Positions 63,696 through 64,000 of a stretch of 64,000 nt of DNA are shown in pieces. The stretch covers positions 1 to 64,000 of the forward strand of contig NZ_AUFE01000023.1 in assembly GCF_000426345.1 (NCBI RefSeq). Direction: 5' to 3'. Position 1 is the first letter of the stretch, and every line of letters begins with the position of its first letter. Position numbers and translations under genes: made by a program. The DNA is from Cupriavidus phytohabitans. GTDB taxonomy: Bacteria; Pseudomonadota; Gammaproteobacteria; Burkholderiales; Burkholderiaceae. The notes under the pieces were generated by a model. It was not told the origin of the DNA. It saw nothing but the letters and a program-made list of their open reading frames with translations, and made no database searches.

Positions 63696-64000
63696 TTGAA
63701 AGCAGTCAACAAAGCAGGCGCAGCCGCCTGCGTCGCAGCCATCGGCCTGGCCTGTGCCGGCCTTGCCCAGGCGCAGTCCTACCCCACCAAGCCGATCCGC
63801 CTGATCGTCCCGTTCGCGGCCGGCGGCACCACCGATATCGTCGCGCGCGCGGTTTCCGACGGCCTGGGCCGCGAGCTGGGCCAGCCGGTGGTGGTGGAAA
63901 ACCGCGGCGGCGGCGGCGGCGCGATCGGGGCCGACGCGCTGGCCAAGTCCGCGCCGGACGGCTACACGCTCGGCATCGCCACGGTCAGCACCATGGCGAC
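63696..64000 (+). CDS. Bug/TctC-family solute-binding protein, 5' part
   Basis: The gene runs off the window after 101 codons. It begins with TTG at 63696, preceded by ACGGAGGCATCC; no ATG or GTG gives the signal peptide. The first 26 residues ([20 protein letters not shown], ending LAQA) are a typical signal peptide, followed by [33 protein letters not shown] and [11 protein letters not shown], the same family marks as in the Bug protein at 27137-28135. Its ligand and partner are unknown. Confidence 0.93.
   Translation, partial: MKAVNKAGAAACVAAIGLACAGLAQAQSYPTKPIRLIVPFAAGGTTDIVARAVSDGLGRELGQPVVVENRGGGGGAIGADALAKSAPDGYTLGIATVSTMA

Overview
The window comes from a GC-rich betaproteobacterium of the Cupriavidus/Ralstonia group, and most probably Cupriavidus. 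The best single marker is a 192-residue phasin at 41266-41844 that closely matches, from memory, the PhaP1 granule protein of C. necator. The aerobic benzoyl-CoA (box) pathway, a pyruvate dehydrogenase E3 with an N-terminal lipoyl domain, and several Bug/TctC solute-binding proteins fit the same group. No phage, transposase, rRNA or CRISPR array was seen. The sequence looks like chromosomal backbone with accessory catabolic blocks.

Layout. 1-465 is the 3' end of an ArnA-dehydrogenase-like gene. 509-5170 holds a hydrolase-LuxR fusion regulator, two small unrecognised envelope proteins and the potassium transporter Kup. 5488-18794 is a benzoate unit. On the minus strand it has benzoate-CoA ligase, an alpha/beta hydrolase, then a five-gene Liv-type ABC importer. 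On the plus strand it has the regulator boxR and the catabolic genes boxC, boxB and boxA. Matching TGCA/TGCACTATA motifs lie in both control regions. 18918-20019 is a Xre/RES toxin-antitoxin pair. 20142-23822 holds initiator tRNA-Met, a Nudix hydrolase, both N-degron aminoacyl transferases (aat, bpt) and pyrD. 24231-27070 is a TrpXYZ-type ABC importer.

27137-30100 is a translationally coupled ornithine-cyclodeaminase-like/PhnD-like pair followed by a Bug protein. 30486-36250 is a hydroxy-acid (lactate or glycolate type) oxidation region: lutA, lutB, an 89-residue ORF where lutC might be expected, an IclR regulator, a GntR/FadR regulator and a GlcD-type FAD oxidase. 36314-40906 holds the penicillin-binding protein PbpG and a four-gene minus-strand run (deacetylase-like, EamA permease, thioesterase, nitroreductase). 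41266-49220 holds phaP and the pyruvate dehydrogenase operon aceE-aceF-bph-lpdA, which has a bacterial proteasome homologue inserted between E2 and E3. 49643-53009 is a two-PAS sensor kinase with a FixJ-type regulator, divergent from the operon. 53095-59776 holds a lone CbiM-like permease, folD, prlC-xth and a SulP transporter. 60008-64000 holds a DUF1488-type protein, then two identical tRNA-Lys(CTT) genes inside a 91-bp direct repeat that brackets a LysR gene and an amidohydrolase. The window ends in a Bug protein gene that starts with TTG.

How the genes work together. The clearest circuits are benzoate uptake, activation and ring epoxidation under BoxR; oxidation of lactate-like acids under IclR/GntR control; and acetyl-CoA supply by pyruvate dehydrogenase next to the PHA phasin gene. 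Coordinates, motifs, promoters and repeats were read by eye. Family assignments rest on recognised motifs and were not checked by any search.
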